A stretch of DNA of 64,000 nt from Epiperipatus broadwayi (taxonomy: Eukaryota > Onychophora > Udeonychophora > Euonychophora > Peripatidae), in NCBI GenBank assembly GCA_028023455.1, contig JAQFVV010006293.1, forward strand, positions 3,607,844 to 3,671,843, written 5' to 3'. This document shows, piece by piece, positions 33,548 to 46,526 of this stretch (position 1 is its first letter; the number at the start of each line of letters is the position of its first letter). The translations under genes and the position numbers were made by a program. The notes beneath the pieces are model-generated. The model saw nothing but the letters and a program-made list of their open reading frames with translations, made no database searches and had not been told where the DNA came from.

Positions 33548-36500
33548 ACACATGACTGATTTTTTATTTTTTCTTATTACATCAATATTTTTTTCCTCAT
33601 TTAATAAAAATATTTTATGATTTTTTTTGTATTTATCACTCATTATACAGAAAATCACTTTAATGTGAAGAAAGATTGCATGAATTGTAAGAACTTTTTA
33701 ATATTAAATGCCATATTGTTAGACTTTGTGAAATTAAAATAAAAAAATGAAGAGAGAATTAATTTAAAAAATGGACATGTATTTTACTACAAAAGCACAT
33801 ATATTGGAATCACAAAGGTGAGTAGGATTCATTATATATAAAAAGTGGAAGTGTTGAGATTTTGATGATATATCAAATAGTCTTTCTGATATACCAAATC
33901 CACATAATTCAGGTTTATGCCTCAATTAGTTCTCATTGTTAGGAAGAAGTAGAGGATTTTTATTTTATCCTAATTGCTTTGATCAAACTTAATTTACTTG
34001 AAAAAATTAAGTTTTCTTGCATTTTAAATCTTAGAGGCTTTTAAGTGAACATTTTCCCAAATAATTATAAGCTGAAGTTAGACCAGTAAAGCTAGCACCA
34101 GTTTTTAGTTTATTATAAAGAAACTTTTTATTATGAATAGTTAAGGAAAGAGCTTATTTAACAATAACGACAACAACAACAAAAAAAAAAAATTAAAGAG
34201 AGAACTTGGTTCGCAACTTCATCCTGGCTTAAATCCAGCCTATTCTACAGATAAATCCCGTTTATTAGCATATTTTTTATTAAATTATATTTTCAGTGTT
34301 TATAAAAAGCATATAATTAGGACATCAGGCAGTGATTTTTTTGATTTGTTAATTAGCTCTTATTTTTAAAGATTGCTATAATTTTATTTTTTAACCAAAT
34401 TGTCGGGAGTTTTTTTATGAATAATGTTGATGAATAATTTTTCCAACCAAAGTTTGACTTTCAGTTCTAAATTTATTAAAAATCTGAAGTGATATTTTTA
34501 GGCTTTTCATGATCTATTGGTTTATTAGTTTTGAATTAGAGGAACATTGTGAAAGAGAAGTTTATAGTTTTGCTCTGTTGGTGCCATTTCAAATTATTTT
34601 AGTCTTGGGTTTATAAGTCTTATATGTAAAACTCAGTTTCATTGGCAGTGACAATTTTTTTTAGAGATTTTGGAAAAAATATTACACCTACCTGCATAAA
34701 AAGAGACCATGTCTTTTAACATTATCTTTCTGTTTCTACTTTTTTTTTTTTGCTTGACAATAATCCAGCATATCGTTATTTTCAAATTTCACCTTGAGAT
34801 TGACTGACTTAATTATGGAATTGTGAATTCTAAAACAGCTAAAAGACTTGATTTATATTTGTTATGGGTAAAATAACCTAATATTAATGGCTGACCACTT
34901 CTTCATCTATCTGAAATATTCTTTCTTGATTGATATCATAAAGTATGCATATATTGTTTAAAGTCATCCAATCTAAAAGTTGAGAATCTGCTTACTCTTA
35001 GTTGTATATTTCCAAAGACTATTATGATAATTAAAATTCTTTATAAATATATAGTTCGATTTGGCAGAGAATAATAGTTTGTTTTGGGAAATTTGTAAGT
35101 ATTGAATTTAAGCTATCTTCACTGGAGGTTTGTTTTGCTGGATTAATTGAAATGTGAAGGTAATCATATTATGTCTTTGTTAAAAAAATCAAAGCAAAGA
35201 ATTTTAACAGACTTATTATTAGAGGAATAAAGTCTTTTGAAGTGCAAACTACATCAGTTTTATGCTATATTATTTGTGAACAATCTTCATTCTTGATTCA
35301 AATGAATCTTCAGTGATTAGTTGAAATAAATTTTGTAGCATTTCATAATTCAACAGAAAATATTTTTGCGGAGGACATGCCACTCATTTGAAGTATTGCA
35401 GATATAGAAAGAGCAGTCAACAAAATGTATTTCAAAGATGTTAATATAAAAAAAAAATTATGAAACTTTCTATTTGTATATTCATTATAAGAAAGACATT
35501 CAAGTGATTATATTAAATTAGCAATTTTAGAAAATACATTAGATGTACCTGGCCTAAATAGACAGTGTTCTTTTTTTAATTGGGTACTTTAACAATTTTT
35601 TTTTAAGATTTAATGTAAATTAAACAAAAGATTTTATTATATATATAAATATGAGATTTGTATACTGGCCTGAAAGCCGTCGTTTCGACTTCAATTATAC
35701 ATTAACCAAAACAACATGTATATACAGTACTATAGTATCCATTTTTTCCCCCCTCACAAAATGTCACATTTCAAACATGAGTTTATGTACTGTATTCACA
35801 TTTTCTTCACCATTTAAATACTATACCTCTGTAGTAAAAAGCATATATTGATTTTTTTCTGAGTGGTTTTTTATTAATGATGACTTCCTTTGCATAAATA
35901 TAATAATACGCTAACGAAAACTAAATGTATTACAGTACTATAACATCTATTTTTTTTCTCTTACTAAATATCAACTTTCAAACATGAGTTAAAATTTTGC
36001 ACATGTACTGAATTTTTTCTGATTGGTTTTTATTAATGGCAGAATTAATTTTGCACAAACATAATATTTTTTTTAATAAATTGTGAATTTGACATGACAG
36101 TGGTTGTGAATTTGACATATGACAGCCTTACGAACAAACCACCAATCAGATAACAGAGAAAATAGGGATTTTATATATGATATTAGAAAGATAGATGACT
36201 ATAAGATTAGTTATCTTACAGGAGATAGTTATAAGAAAAATTATGAGTGATATTATCCATCTTCACTTTTTTTAGCATTAAATTAAACAAAGTAAGTTAA
36301 TTTGATAAGGGTATCATTTAGTATATAAAGATTCATTGCAATAATTTTGCTGGTATTAAGAAAAGAAAAATCACTATGTAGTTTTTATATAAACACTTAT
36401 GTTTTGTAATTGGTTACAGAAATCAAGGATAAAAGTAGAACAAATATAAAAATCTTAATGCATTCATTTGTCTCAATCAGAGATTTGAGTGGTGATGAAT

Positions 36501-39160
36501 AATGTCTGTTGGAGATGTTAAGATTGAATTGGTTACTATACCATGAAATAGCAGGGTATATTTATATTCCAATCTGTGATAAATCTGAATGAATTGGAAA
36601 ACAGAATACAGTAATGGATATTGGAAAACAGAATACAGTAATGAATAAACTGCTGTAATTGCAGGTGTAGTCTTTAGTGTAATGAGATTATTTTTTGAAG
36701 AAACTTATTAAAATTCATATAGTATTTTTATAACTGACAAATGTATTTTTTGTAGCTTTATAAATAACTATGAATTCTTTACTAATCTTATGTAAGAAAG
36801 TAGTTAAATAATATAGTTTTTATTGTGACATTTCTCAGAATTATAAAATAGTTGTAATACTATTTTAAATTGAATGTTCTATATGATTCTATTATTAGAG
36901 TAGAACCTCATTCTGTTTTTTGTAAATAATTATATGTAAGTATATTGTAATTTGTAATAACTTTGAATATAATACTAAATAAAGAACAGATTTAAAAGAA
37001 AAGCCATATAAATAATTTCAAGTCAAAAAAATCATTTAATATAAACTAGCTTGTATTATCTCTAGTAAATCTAAAATCAGGTGATGTTTAATTATTTCTG
37101 TAGTATAGTATTGAATAGATTTAAAAATGCATAATTATCTCATTGTAGTGTAAAAAGGTATCATTTGTGGATGTATACAATTTTTCTTAACATTTTTTAC
37201 ATTTTTATATAAATAATTTTATTTAATAGTAATATTTTTTTTTCTAATTTTGAAAGTTTTATTTTTTATTACATTAAATAAATATAAACATGCAGAATTA
37301 ATTTTGTATATATATATTTTATTTGATGTTACTTTAGTGAGTAAATAAATATATTTAATAAACAATTTTTTAAATTTACCTCTTTTTTGATTTTTTTTTT
37401 TAAAGTACTTCATGCATTATGAATATATATATATGTATTTCCCGTGAATGAGGCAACTTTTTTTATTTGAAAATATAGCAAGAACTAGCAAGCAGCAGAA
37501 ACTAATCATTTATGTTCAAATGTTATCATGTGGTTATTTATGATCAGGTTATATATATATTAATGAAATAGTTGTTCAGGGGGTTATGCAATGTTTGATT
37601 ATTAGAAGTGATAAGGAACAGTATGGAATCTACAATTTCAAATCTTTTTACTCATCACTAATTTAAATTGTACTGGGTGTAGTTGTAGATTAATAAAATA
37701 ATACCAATTATAATATCTATTTCAATTATGGAAATTAGAGAAAGTATATAAATATTGATAAATTAAAAATTTGTGATTGATAAAAATTTTTTTTTTTTTA
37801 GAAAAATGTTAAAAGTTTATTAAATTAGTTTAAAGAAGACTACTGTGTAATGAACAAAATCAAGTAGTCTTTCTCAAAATTATTTTAACTGCATAAAATA
37901 AAATATGGTTAAATAGTAAATATGTACTATGAATAAAATTCTGATAACCAAAAAAAAAAAAAAAAATCAAATGAAACTGTTGACAGCCTTTTTCTGTGTA
38001 TGTGCTTAAATTGGAAAACTGAAAAAAAAAAAAAAAAATTAAAATCTTTCACTAGATAGACAGAATTCTAATAATGAAAATAATTTATTAGATTTTTTAA
38101 AATTTTTTATGAAAAAACTTATTAATGCAGATAAACAAATGGAAAAAATTGTTTTATGTTACAAAGCTTGTACACTGCTAGTGTTAGAAAATAAATATAT
38201 TACTGATTCTTCAGTAACTAAAATGTCATCAACAATTATAATGGAAATGAATATATAACAATTGAAAATCTAAATCAAATATAGTAATTTCAGAAATATA
38301 ATATTCAACAATCTATAATTATAGAATTATTTTGTAAAGTGTTATTATATAAAAGAATAAATATCAAAATTTGATAGATAAAATTATTAAAAAATAAATT
38401 CTGTAAATTTGCCTTGGTTATTTTTAATATGTGTGTATACTTGTAGATAATTGTTTATTTCTGTGAATAACTGATAATTTAAATTAAGGGCTTCATATGT
38501 ATGCATTTATTTTTTTGAAAATGTTTTAGATTAAATATTATTTGAATGTAGTAGCATTGGGCAGAGATCTAATCTGCTTATACAATATTTTTATTCTTTC
38601 AACAAAGTACTATAGCTTAATTTATTCTACTAAGAATCATAATAGATTGCACAAAAAATATTATTTGAAGTCCCCCCATGCACTCACATACACATATCTA
38701 TACATAGACACACTTTATTTACTACTTCAGAAAGGATATGTTATCACAATATTTTTATAATTTACAAATTAATATTTTATATCTATGCATTTATTTTTCT
38801 TTAAACATTGACATATAAATATTTAACAAATGAGAAAATACTGTGTTTAAATAATAAAAACAGATGTGTGGTAAAGATACTAATGTAAAATTTAAATCCG
38901 TTAAAATAAATACACACATTAATTACAAAATATAACTCAAACAACAAAATATGATATTTAGATAAATATCAACAAATTATAAATTATCCGAATGTTTTCG
39001 AAGGCTTACCCTTCATTATCAAGGACAACACAATTTTTTATAATTTTCAAACAGTATACTAATATGCAAATGTTATATTTTGGAATTAATGTGTGTGTTT
39101 AAATAAATATATTTGGGTACCTAGTTCAATAATTTTAGATATTTTTTTTTTTTTTAAAAG
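33548..39160. other. Unassigned AT-rich sequence, probably intron or upstream region of the LBR-family gene
   Basis: No gene or recognisable transposon was found. It contains poly-A/T tracts (34741-34752, 37950-37966, 38022-38038), short (TA)n, and the diverged duplication at 35690-36060. It precedes the first visible LBR exon and is likely intronic if the gene has upstream Tudor-domain exons outside or hidden in this window. Confidence 0.4.
35690..36060. repeat. Diverged tandem duplication, two units of ~190-215 bp
   Basis: TACAGTACTATAGTATCCAT and TACAGTACTATAACATCTAT, each followed by TTTCAAACATGAGTT and a TTTTTCTGA..GGTTTTTATTAATG block, mark two units. Confidence 0.6.
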
Positions 39161-39328
39161 GTTGCAACTTTTCAGCAAGATTGGAAACAGGATATGAATT
39201 CCAAATCCAGCAAAAGTGGTAAAGTATCTAAAACATCAGAGACAGAATTTGGAGGTCCTATTGGTGCTTTCTTTCTTATCATTTTTCTTCCTGCAATTGT
39301 TTTATTGATTAACCTTGCTTGCACAAAG
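39161..39328 (+). CDS. LBR: LBR/TM7SF2-family sterol reductase, exon with first membrane segment
   Basis: The exon encodes a short polar linker rich in Ser/Lys (MNSKSSKSGKVSKTSETE), then FGGPIGAFFLIIFLPAIVLL and INLACTK. EFGGP.G.......LP is the conserved start of the sterol reductase domain shared by lamin-B receptor and delta(14)-sterol reductase, and the hydrophobic stretch is its first transmembrane helix. The protein would sit in the inner nuclear membrane/ER and, in sterol-active members, reduce the C14-15 double bond with NADPH. The acceptor is most likely the T-rich tract ending AAAAG at 39160 (an alternative CAG ends at 39175). The donor is AAG|GTTGGT after 39328, phase 0. The basic Ser-rich linker upstream of EFGG favours LBR, which has N-terminal extra domains, over TM7SF2. 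No Tudor-domain exon was found upstream. Confidence 0.85.
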
Positions 39329-39459
39329 GTTGGTATTATTAAAAACACTTTTTATAGAAATTCTTTATACAATTAAATAATTATATATATATGATTAGAG
39401 ATGAAAAAATATATTCTAATTATATGATTAATATTTCTCTTTCTTATACAAGGGAGTAT

Positions 39460-40190
39460 CTAAAAATAACTGAATTTTGTAATATTTTATTTTTAGGTTA
39501 CAAATTGAATTCCTTCAAAGTGCATTCCATTCAATACAATGCACCAGTCTTAACATGTTTTTCATTTTGCAAAGTAATCCAGAGACTCTTGCACAGTGAT
39601 GCCTTAACGTTTAACCATTTCTATGTCTAAAAAAATGTTTTTGAAGCATTTTTCATTCAATGAAATAGAAAGAAGTTGCATGGAACAAGATCAGGAAAAC
39701 ATGGCTTATAGATAAACTGGATCATGAATAAATTTAATTAAAAATTGTAACACTAAAGGCTTTATGTGCTATCGCATTGTCATGGTAAAGCTTACTGTCC
39801 CCACTTGGCTATAAATTAAGATATTTTTATTTTACTGTATCATACAAACATTTCAGAACTTGTAGTTAAAATGTCTGTTTGTTGCAAATAAATTCTGAGT
39901 AAACAATGATTTTATTTGCTGGTGCATTATGGTGTAAAGCTTGCATTCCCTGCTTGGCCATAAATTGAGATTTTTTCGTTTACTCTGTCATGCAAATATT
40001 TCAGAACTTGTAGTTAAAATGTTTTTTTTTGTTTTAAACAAATTCTGAATGAACAGTGGTGTTTGCATCCAAAAAAAAATCAACATAGTCTTTCACTGGC
40101 CAAGCTTTTTTGGCATGTGATGAATTTGACAATTCAATTAAACCACTTATAAAGTTGAGTTTTTTCCAGAACAGCTTGCTTGGAAGCTGT
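39460..40190 (-). pseudogene. mariner transposase relic with internal duplication
   Basis: The minus strand shows, in shifting frames, DYVDFFLDANTTVHSEFV, MAKQGMQALHHNAPANK, then a second VYSEF block with YHDNAIAHKA, FPDLVPCNFFLFH, and a C-terminal LYWMECTLKEF-like block. These match successive mariner motifs: the catalytic FFD..G..H.E, HHDNAPAH and SPDLAPCDFFLF. The segment from .SEF to .HNA.A occurs twice, about 165 bp apart, so there was an internal tandem duplication after or during decay. Multiple stops and frameshifts make it clearly non-functional. It lies only ~130 bp downstream of the LBR exon. Confidence 0.75.
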
Positions 40191-40198
40191 TTCATGTA

Positions 40199-41266
40199 CA
40201 CCTGGGTCTCGTTTTACGCGATAGATAGGTTCCTCAGAAAACATGCGCAAACGAAATCGCGCAAAAATAGACTTAACTTACATGGGGGGTGCGGTCTGTG
40301 ATTTTTCAAAATTCGCGTAAAAGCAAAGCACCAACGTAAAATTACTTTAAAGTTTGCGCAAAAAAAAATATAAGGAAATAAAATATGACTAATAAAAAAT
40401 TTCAAATTTGAAAAAAATTGATACAAGACAAACTTTTTTTAACTATAATATTTAATTTTATTCAAAATAATATATTTTTATGCATAATTTAGAGTACAGT
40501 AATTTACATTTTTTATATACGTTTTAAATATATATCGCTATTTGCGAAAAACACGTTTGTTTGCAAACTGAGGAAATACAACTAGCGCCAACTTCACACA
40601 CATGTGTCAATGGTTTTCTGGTGACAACATAATTAGTAATTAATCTTTGAGATGATTTTATTAATTGTTTATGAAACTAACGACTAAAAAATTAAATTGT
40701 TATTTTTGTCTTTAATTTTTTAATTTTCAATTCTGTTTAAAAATCAAATTTCACATCACATTAATTTCAAGTCGCCAAGTAATTTTTAAATTGTTAATTA
40801 CAATTAAAAATCAGAATTTAATTTTTAATTGTGCCCACTGCAATTACTCACCTTTTAAAAATAAACTTGTGGACACTAAATGATTAATACTGTAATTGAT
40901 TACGTTCTTTTTTAAAAAGCAATAACAGAATGTGATTAAAATGCAAAATTAACACACGCACAATGTTTGAACAAATTTACATTATAATCTTGTAAAATTT
41001 AATGTGTGTATACATAAAATGTGGAAATCATGATTTTAATTTCATTATTGCATAAAATCTTACTATTATAAAGCACTGAAAATATTGAAATTACTAAGAT
41101 GAAAGTCGAATTCCAATAATGTGCTATTACTTTCAATATAACGTAAGTGTGCGAAATTTATTATTTAAAGTAATAGTGCATTATTTTAGTTTGACTTCCG
41201 GTGAAACATGAATCGCGTAACTTCAAAATCGTGTTAAATAAGTCCACGTAAAAAGAGACCCAGGTG
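40199..41266. mobile_element. MITE 1, Tc1/mariner-type, 1,068 bp
   Basis: The element starts CACCTGGGTCTCGTTTTACG and ends with the inverse, ...AAAAAGAGACCCAGGTG. It is flanked by TA on both sides (40197-40198, 41267-41268). Internally it is homologous to MITE 2 (41812-43097), including a hairpin with AATGTGCTATTACTTT and AAAGTAATAGTGCATTATT near the right end. No ORF is present. Confidence 0.85.
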
Positions 41267-41811
41267 TATTATAATTATTTCCCCTGCCATTTTGTTTAAC
41301 AGAAAACAATTTAATGTTGTTTCAAGTTTTCAGCCATTACAAAAATCGATAAATAAGCAAGATGTACTTAAAAAAATCATTTACTATGCCATTGCATGAG
41401 TTTTCTGGATGATTACATTGGCAGACTGTGATGTGATGCACTGTGACTTCTTATACGGAGGCAAGAATCTCTCAGCCACTATGCCCAGAGAAACCTGTTA
41501 GCCACTATCTTCCTTTTTCCATTCCCGCCCTAAGTTTTCTCACATCCTGCTCCATTCTATTTCCCAACATAATCTTTGTCAACTCCATAGTCTTTATATC
41601 TAAATGCCCCTTTTCCCAAACCCAGCATTAAAACCAATAATCCACTTTCTGTATAATCACTTTGTTTATATTTATTTTTTCACAACTCCATTATTTGTAC
41701 CCTTTCTGATTTCAGGCATTTACATTCAATTAACAGATGCCTAATATTTTCTATGCCTTCCTTATACAACTTGTAGACTAAATCACCCACATTTTTCCAT
41801 TTATGTGTATA

Positions 41812-43097
41812 CACCTGGGTCTCATTTTATGCGGTAGATAGTTTCCTCAGAAAATGCGCATAAAAGAAATCGCACAAAAATAGACTTAACTTATCTTGAA
41901 AAATGGGGATAGATACTGTAATTTTCAAAAATCGCATAAAAGCAAAGCAACAAAAAAAAAAAAAAAGGGAAATAAAATATGATTAATAAAAAATTTCAAA
42001 TTTGAAAAAAATTGATACAAGACAAACTTTTTTTACTTTTTTTAATAACTACAGTATTTAATTTTATTCAAAACAATATATTTTTATGCATAATTTACAG
42101 TATTTTAATCATTATCACTATTTGATGATATGTAAGTTCGTTTATAAACTAGTAAGACATCTGATTCATCACAAGAGTAAATACAACTAGTGCCAACTTC
42201 ATTTTTTAATTGCTCTTATCGTGGACTTCTCCAAACTAAATGCTTTTCAATTGCTGTTGATCCTTCTGATTTCGCTAAGTGATATAAAATTGAAATTTTT
42301 GTTTCCAAAGAAATTCATTTTCTTGGGTGTTTTTTCCTCTCTGTTAGAGTAAACTAAAGGTTTAAAATAAAAATAAGAACTTAGAACTTACGATAATAAA
42401 AAGACACCGACTCACTACTTATGGACAAAATTTAATTAAAACTAACAATTAAAAATTAAATTCTTATTTTTGTCTTTAATTTTTTAATTTTCAATTCTGT
42501 TTAAAATCAAATTTCATTGTTTCAGTTGACATTACGTAATTTTTAAATTGTTAATTACAGTTAAAAGTCAGATTTTAATTGTCAAATTTAATTGTGCCCA
42601 CTGCTGTTACTCACTTTTTAAAAAAAAATTTGCAGTTACTAAATGATTAATTGATTACGTACTCTTTTTTAAAAAGCAAAAATAGAATGTGATTTAAAAT
42701 GCAAAAACAACAACATGCATAATATAGGCATCTATAACGTTTGAACAGATTTACATTATAATCTTGTAAAATTCAATGTGTGTATATAAAATGGGGAAAT
42801 CCTGATTTTAAGTGAATTATGAACTTATTGCATAAAATCTATTACAGTACTATTATAAAATGCTGAAAATATTGAAATTATTAGATGGAAGTCAAACCCT
42901 GATAATGTGCTATTACTTTAAATATGACGTGTGAGTGCACAAAATTTATAATATTTAAAGTTATAGTGCATTATCAGAGCTTGACTTCTGATCTAATAAT
43001 TTTTATCACGTAAAAGAAAACCACATACAAAGATATAAAGAAATAAAATAACTTCAAAATCGCATTAAATAAATCCCCAAAAAATGAGACCCGGGTG
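41812..43097. mobile_element. MITE 2, Tc1/mariner-type, 1,286 bp, inserted in LINE copy 2
   Basis: The ends are CACCTGGGTCTCATTTT and the inverse AAAATGAGACCCGGGTG, with TA on both sides (41810-41811, 43098-43099). LINE copy 1 shows the uninterrupted sequence at the equivalent place (near 4615-4635), which confirms the insertion point. The interior is homologous to MITE 1 and carries no ORF. Confidence 0.9.
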
Positions 43098-44179
43098 TAT
43101 TCCCTTATTGCTAAAGATTCTGTTCGAACCTTAAACAGTAAACTATTTTTTTTTGCTATTATCACAAATTAACTCACATACAATCTTCTGCTTTTTTATA
43201 TATTTAAACTTTTTTTACTCTCCATATTAGTTCTCCAACTTCCTATTTTTTTATTAATGCATCTATTCTTCTGTCCCATTCCTTACCACTATAACACTCG
43301 ACAATTTTCCTAACACAATAATCCTACCTTTTGTATAAGTATACTGAGATAAATTCTTTATCCAAATCTGTATACTGTACTAACTTTCTCACCCATCCTG
43401 TTGCTTGCCCTTTACTTATAGCCCAATTAAATACTACTTTGGCTATTCTCTTATTATTCATAAACTGCAATCTACTGAACATTTCATTTTGTTTTTTTCA
43501 TCTCTCTATAAAAAGTTGACCATCCCATTTCTTCTTGAATTGCCTCTTTTGCTATCCACACATCTGCATTTAATGCATGTCTTCCTACTTCTCTTTGTTC
43601 TTTTTCTAAGTTATCTAATACCTCTTTACTAACACATAAAGTATCGTTACCATATGTTAACCCTGCTACTGTCGCTTCCTTTTATACAATTCTAGCTACA
43701 TCATACTTATTATATGAAAATACTGTTAATTTCTTTATCAATCCCTTTCTTTTCTTTGCTTCATTTATTTATTTTTTCTCCCATTCATCCAAACAATTTC
43801 TCTTGAGTATTTAAGATGATTCCCAAATAGTTATACCTATTTGCTACACTTAATTTTATATCCCTCAATAGAAATTCTTTGTCTTCTCTTTTCCCCAGTA
43901 TTAATCATCATTACTTTTGATTTTTTTTCACTAAATTTAATCCCTATCTCTTTACCCACCCTTGCACATGTCCTCAGTCTAACTTCTATATCTTCTTTCT
44001 GTGCACAAGAAGACATCTGCAAATAAAAGATCTGATAATGTATATACTCCCTTGCCACCTATTAATGGTATCTCTACCTCTCTTCCTAGTCTCTCTATTT
44101 CTCTTTCTCCATTTCTCTCAAATACAACAAAAACAAAATAGGTGACATAGGGCATCCTTACCTTAGTTCCACCCCATAT

Positions 44180-44861
44180 TTAACCTTTAACTGATTTTGT
44201 ATTCCCTGATTGATATGTATAGTAATTATTTTTATATAATCTCTTAATAATATCCACTAAAGCTCCATCCATTTTCAAATTTACTAAACTTATCCATAAT
44301 CTATTTCTATTTACTCTATCATATGCCTTCTCTATATCTATAAAAACCATATATAACTGTCTACCTGTATTTCTACTCATATCGATAAACTGTGTAACTA
44401 CAAATAAACTATCTCCTATATGCCTATCCAATTAAAAACCTCCCTTTTTTTCTTCCACTATATTATTTTATTTCATCCATTTTGCGACTCTTCTAGCCAC
44501 CATATATGCGAAAACTTTATATAACACTGACATTACCTCTATCGGTCTATAATTGCTTAACTTTCTATGATCTTTATTTTCCCTTTAAATAGTCGCCTTA
44601 TTCTTCTATTACTCCAACTACCTGGAAAATCTCTCTTCTGTGCCATCTTATTAAACATGATAATAGTTTTAATTTTGCCCTATATCCTAAATTCATTACC
44701 CTCTCTGCTGCCCATCCATCCAACCCTCTTGCCTTTCTACTTTTCACTTTCTTCCTTGCCTCATTCAGTTCAGTTTCTGTAAACCTAATATTCCCATTAC
44801 TATATGCTTTCATGTTTGCTATCACTCTATCCTTCACATTTACCATCTTTTCTATATCCAA
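44180..44861 (-). pseudogene. LINE copy 2 reverse transcriptase, fingers-palm region
   Basis: Two frames carry the RT core. 44598-44861 holds the fingers part with SRKARGLDGW. 44180-44431 holds RHIGDSLFVVTQFIDMSR and IDIEKAYDRVNR, which is RT motif A with the first catalytic Asp. Motif C (FADD in copy 1) lies downstream near 44020 but is damaged. In an active element this enzyme copies the LINE RNA by target-primed reverse transcription. The insertion is antisense to the host gene. Confidence 0.8.
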
Positions 44862-45645
44862 TACATACTTATATAAGATTATTTCTAATTCTTTTCTAGA
44901 GCTATTTCTCTCTCCCCTACATTCCTTCTTTTAATGTATTTCCAAAATTTTTTACTCCCATCTCTTCCACTTTTATTAATATCCTTCAATAATTTACTAT
45001 TCAATTTCATTCTCTCTCTATAATTATCTATTTTAGCCAACTTCTTTTTTTTTCTAAGTACTTTTCTCATTTAACATTAACAATTTTTTCACTTTCTTAC
45101 ATTTATATTCTCTGCATGCTTTTTTCCTCTCTTTTACACGTTTACTAACTCTCACTTCTGAATATTCTCACCTGTTGCCACTCGTTCTATTTCACCACAC
45201 CAGTTTTTATACCCACCCCCAACCAACTCGTTCATGGTTTTTTCAACCTTTATTTTATACTCTTCTAACTTATTTTTATCATTCATTCTCTGTCCACATC
45301 TTTCACTATCATTTCTACTTTTATTTCTATTTTCCATCACATTACTAACCATTTCTATTATAAAGAAGTTATGATCACTATTACATACTCTCTTCATTAT
45401 CAAACACCTTATTTTCCATACTTTATTTATTCCCTCTTTCTCTATTACTACATAATCTATTGTGTCGAGTATATTATTTCTAGACCATAAATAATAAATT
45501 TCTAATGCTCAAATTCACTTTCTGACAAAAATTCTTCAAAAGCTGTCTATTGTTATTACCTACTTCATCAATTTCTTCAATTATGTCCATTCATATCCCC
45601 TATAACCATTATTCTCTTCCCCCTTTTTTTGAAACTCTGTATATT

Positions 45646-45733
45646 TAAATACGTTTAATTGAAACAATTTCTTTTTAACGATTTATTTATTAGTTTTCTT
45701 AAGTTTAAAAATATTTAATATTTTGCAGTCCTC
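45646..45733 (-). repeat. Truncated 3' LTR of gypsy element 2
   Basis: It matches the start of the 5' LTR (TTAAACTTAAGAAAACTAAT versus TTAAACTTAAGAATGCTAAT on the minus strand). Directly before it on the minus strand is the purine-rich tract AGGAGTAAGAGGAGGAC (45734-45750). Confidence 0.7.
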
Positions 45734-45759
45734 CTCTTACTCCTGAAAATCATTTAGGT

Positions 45760-46150
45760 CTACATATAGTCATTGAATCTGACTCATTTTCGTATCTGAT
45801 GTCTGGATCTGGGTGATCTAGTTGTTAATTTTGTTGGCTTTGGTGTTGATTCTAGTGCCTGTTCTATTCTTCCAGGTTCCATCTCGCAGCTTTCTGGTTT
45901 TTCCTTTTCATCCTCGATTCGTATCCATGTGGTATTGGTTATGCTGTGTCATATTTCTGGATTTTCATCTTTTGGCATGGGCACTGCAAATTTGCCAATC
46001 TTCAAATTGCCGACGAACATGATTTATATGTCTTCGGTATGTTGTCCCATTCTGTACTTGGATAATTGCTATTGGTTTTGATATTTTTTCAATTTCTCCT
46101 TTGATCCATTTCTTTTGGATTATGTCTCAAACCCAAACTCTGTCGTCTAT
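45760..46150 (-). pseudogene. Gypsy element 2 integrase C-terminal region
   Basis: The minus strand reads IIQKKWIKGEIEKISKPIAI, then IQVQNGTTYRRHINHVRRQF. This is the GPY/F-like C-terminal domain of Ty3/gypsy integrases (W..G.I.... .P.......G...RRH.N.LR). After a short broken stretch comes a Ser/Thr/Arg-rich pol end (TRSPRSRHQIRK) before the polypurine tract. Confidence 0.75.
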
Positions 46151-46526
46151 TATATATATTTTTTCTCTGTTTCAATCAGTTTTTTGTATTTTTTCGACCA
46201 GCTATGTGTATTTTACTAATAATTTCTTATTCTGGTATGGATTTTATTTTTAGTTTATAAGTTTCTAATTCTTTTTCAAAACTGTAATCTCTTTTTGAAA
46301 TGATTCAATTCTCCCCTGCACCTGTCTTCTTGTTGACGGTGCAGGTGGCTTAATACATGGCCCACTCTTCGCAGAGTTACAATGTCTTTTGTTGGCAGTA
46401 TCTTTCATTTCTACAATTTTTTTGAACACAGGAAATTTACTAGTTTTATAGATGAATGGTTGTGCATTAAAGAATTCTGCCTTTTTGTATGCTATTTTTC
46501 AATCAAGAGGGATTTTTTTAATAATT

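Larger units (their letters stand above)
41425..45645 (-). mobile_element. CR1-like LINE, copy 2: 3' UTR to endonuclease, interrupted by MITE 2
   Basis: The 3' end at about 41427 shows the GATGTGATG-type tail. From there, on the minus strand and upward in coordinate, come the 3' UTR, then (after MITE 2) the RT thumb, a degenerate FADD box near 44020 (FADV, two-base loss), the RT palm (44180-44431: MVFIDIEKAYDRVNRNRLW), fingers (44598-44861: KARGLDGWAAERV), the linker (44885-45070: GSKKFWKYIKRRN) and the endonuclease C-terminus (45152-45403: CNSDHNFFIIEM). It ends at ~45645 against a gypsy LTR remnant. ORF2 is broken by several frameshifts. Confidence 0.85.

Noticed and set aside
43837-44058. 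Possible separate protein near 44 kb
   Set aside because: It is the RT palm C-terminal/thumb part of LINE copy 2 (KEDIEVRLRTCARVGKEIGI), not an independent gene.
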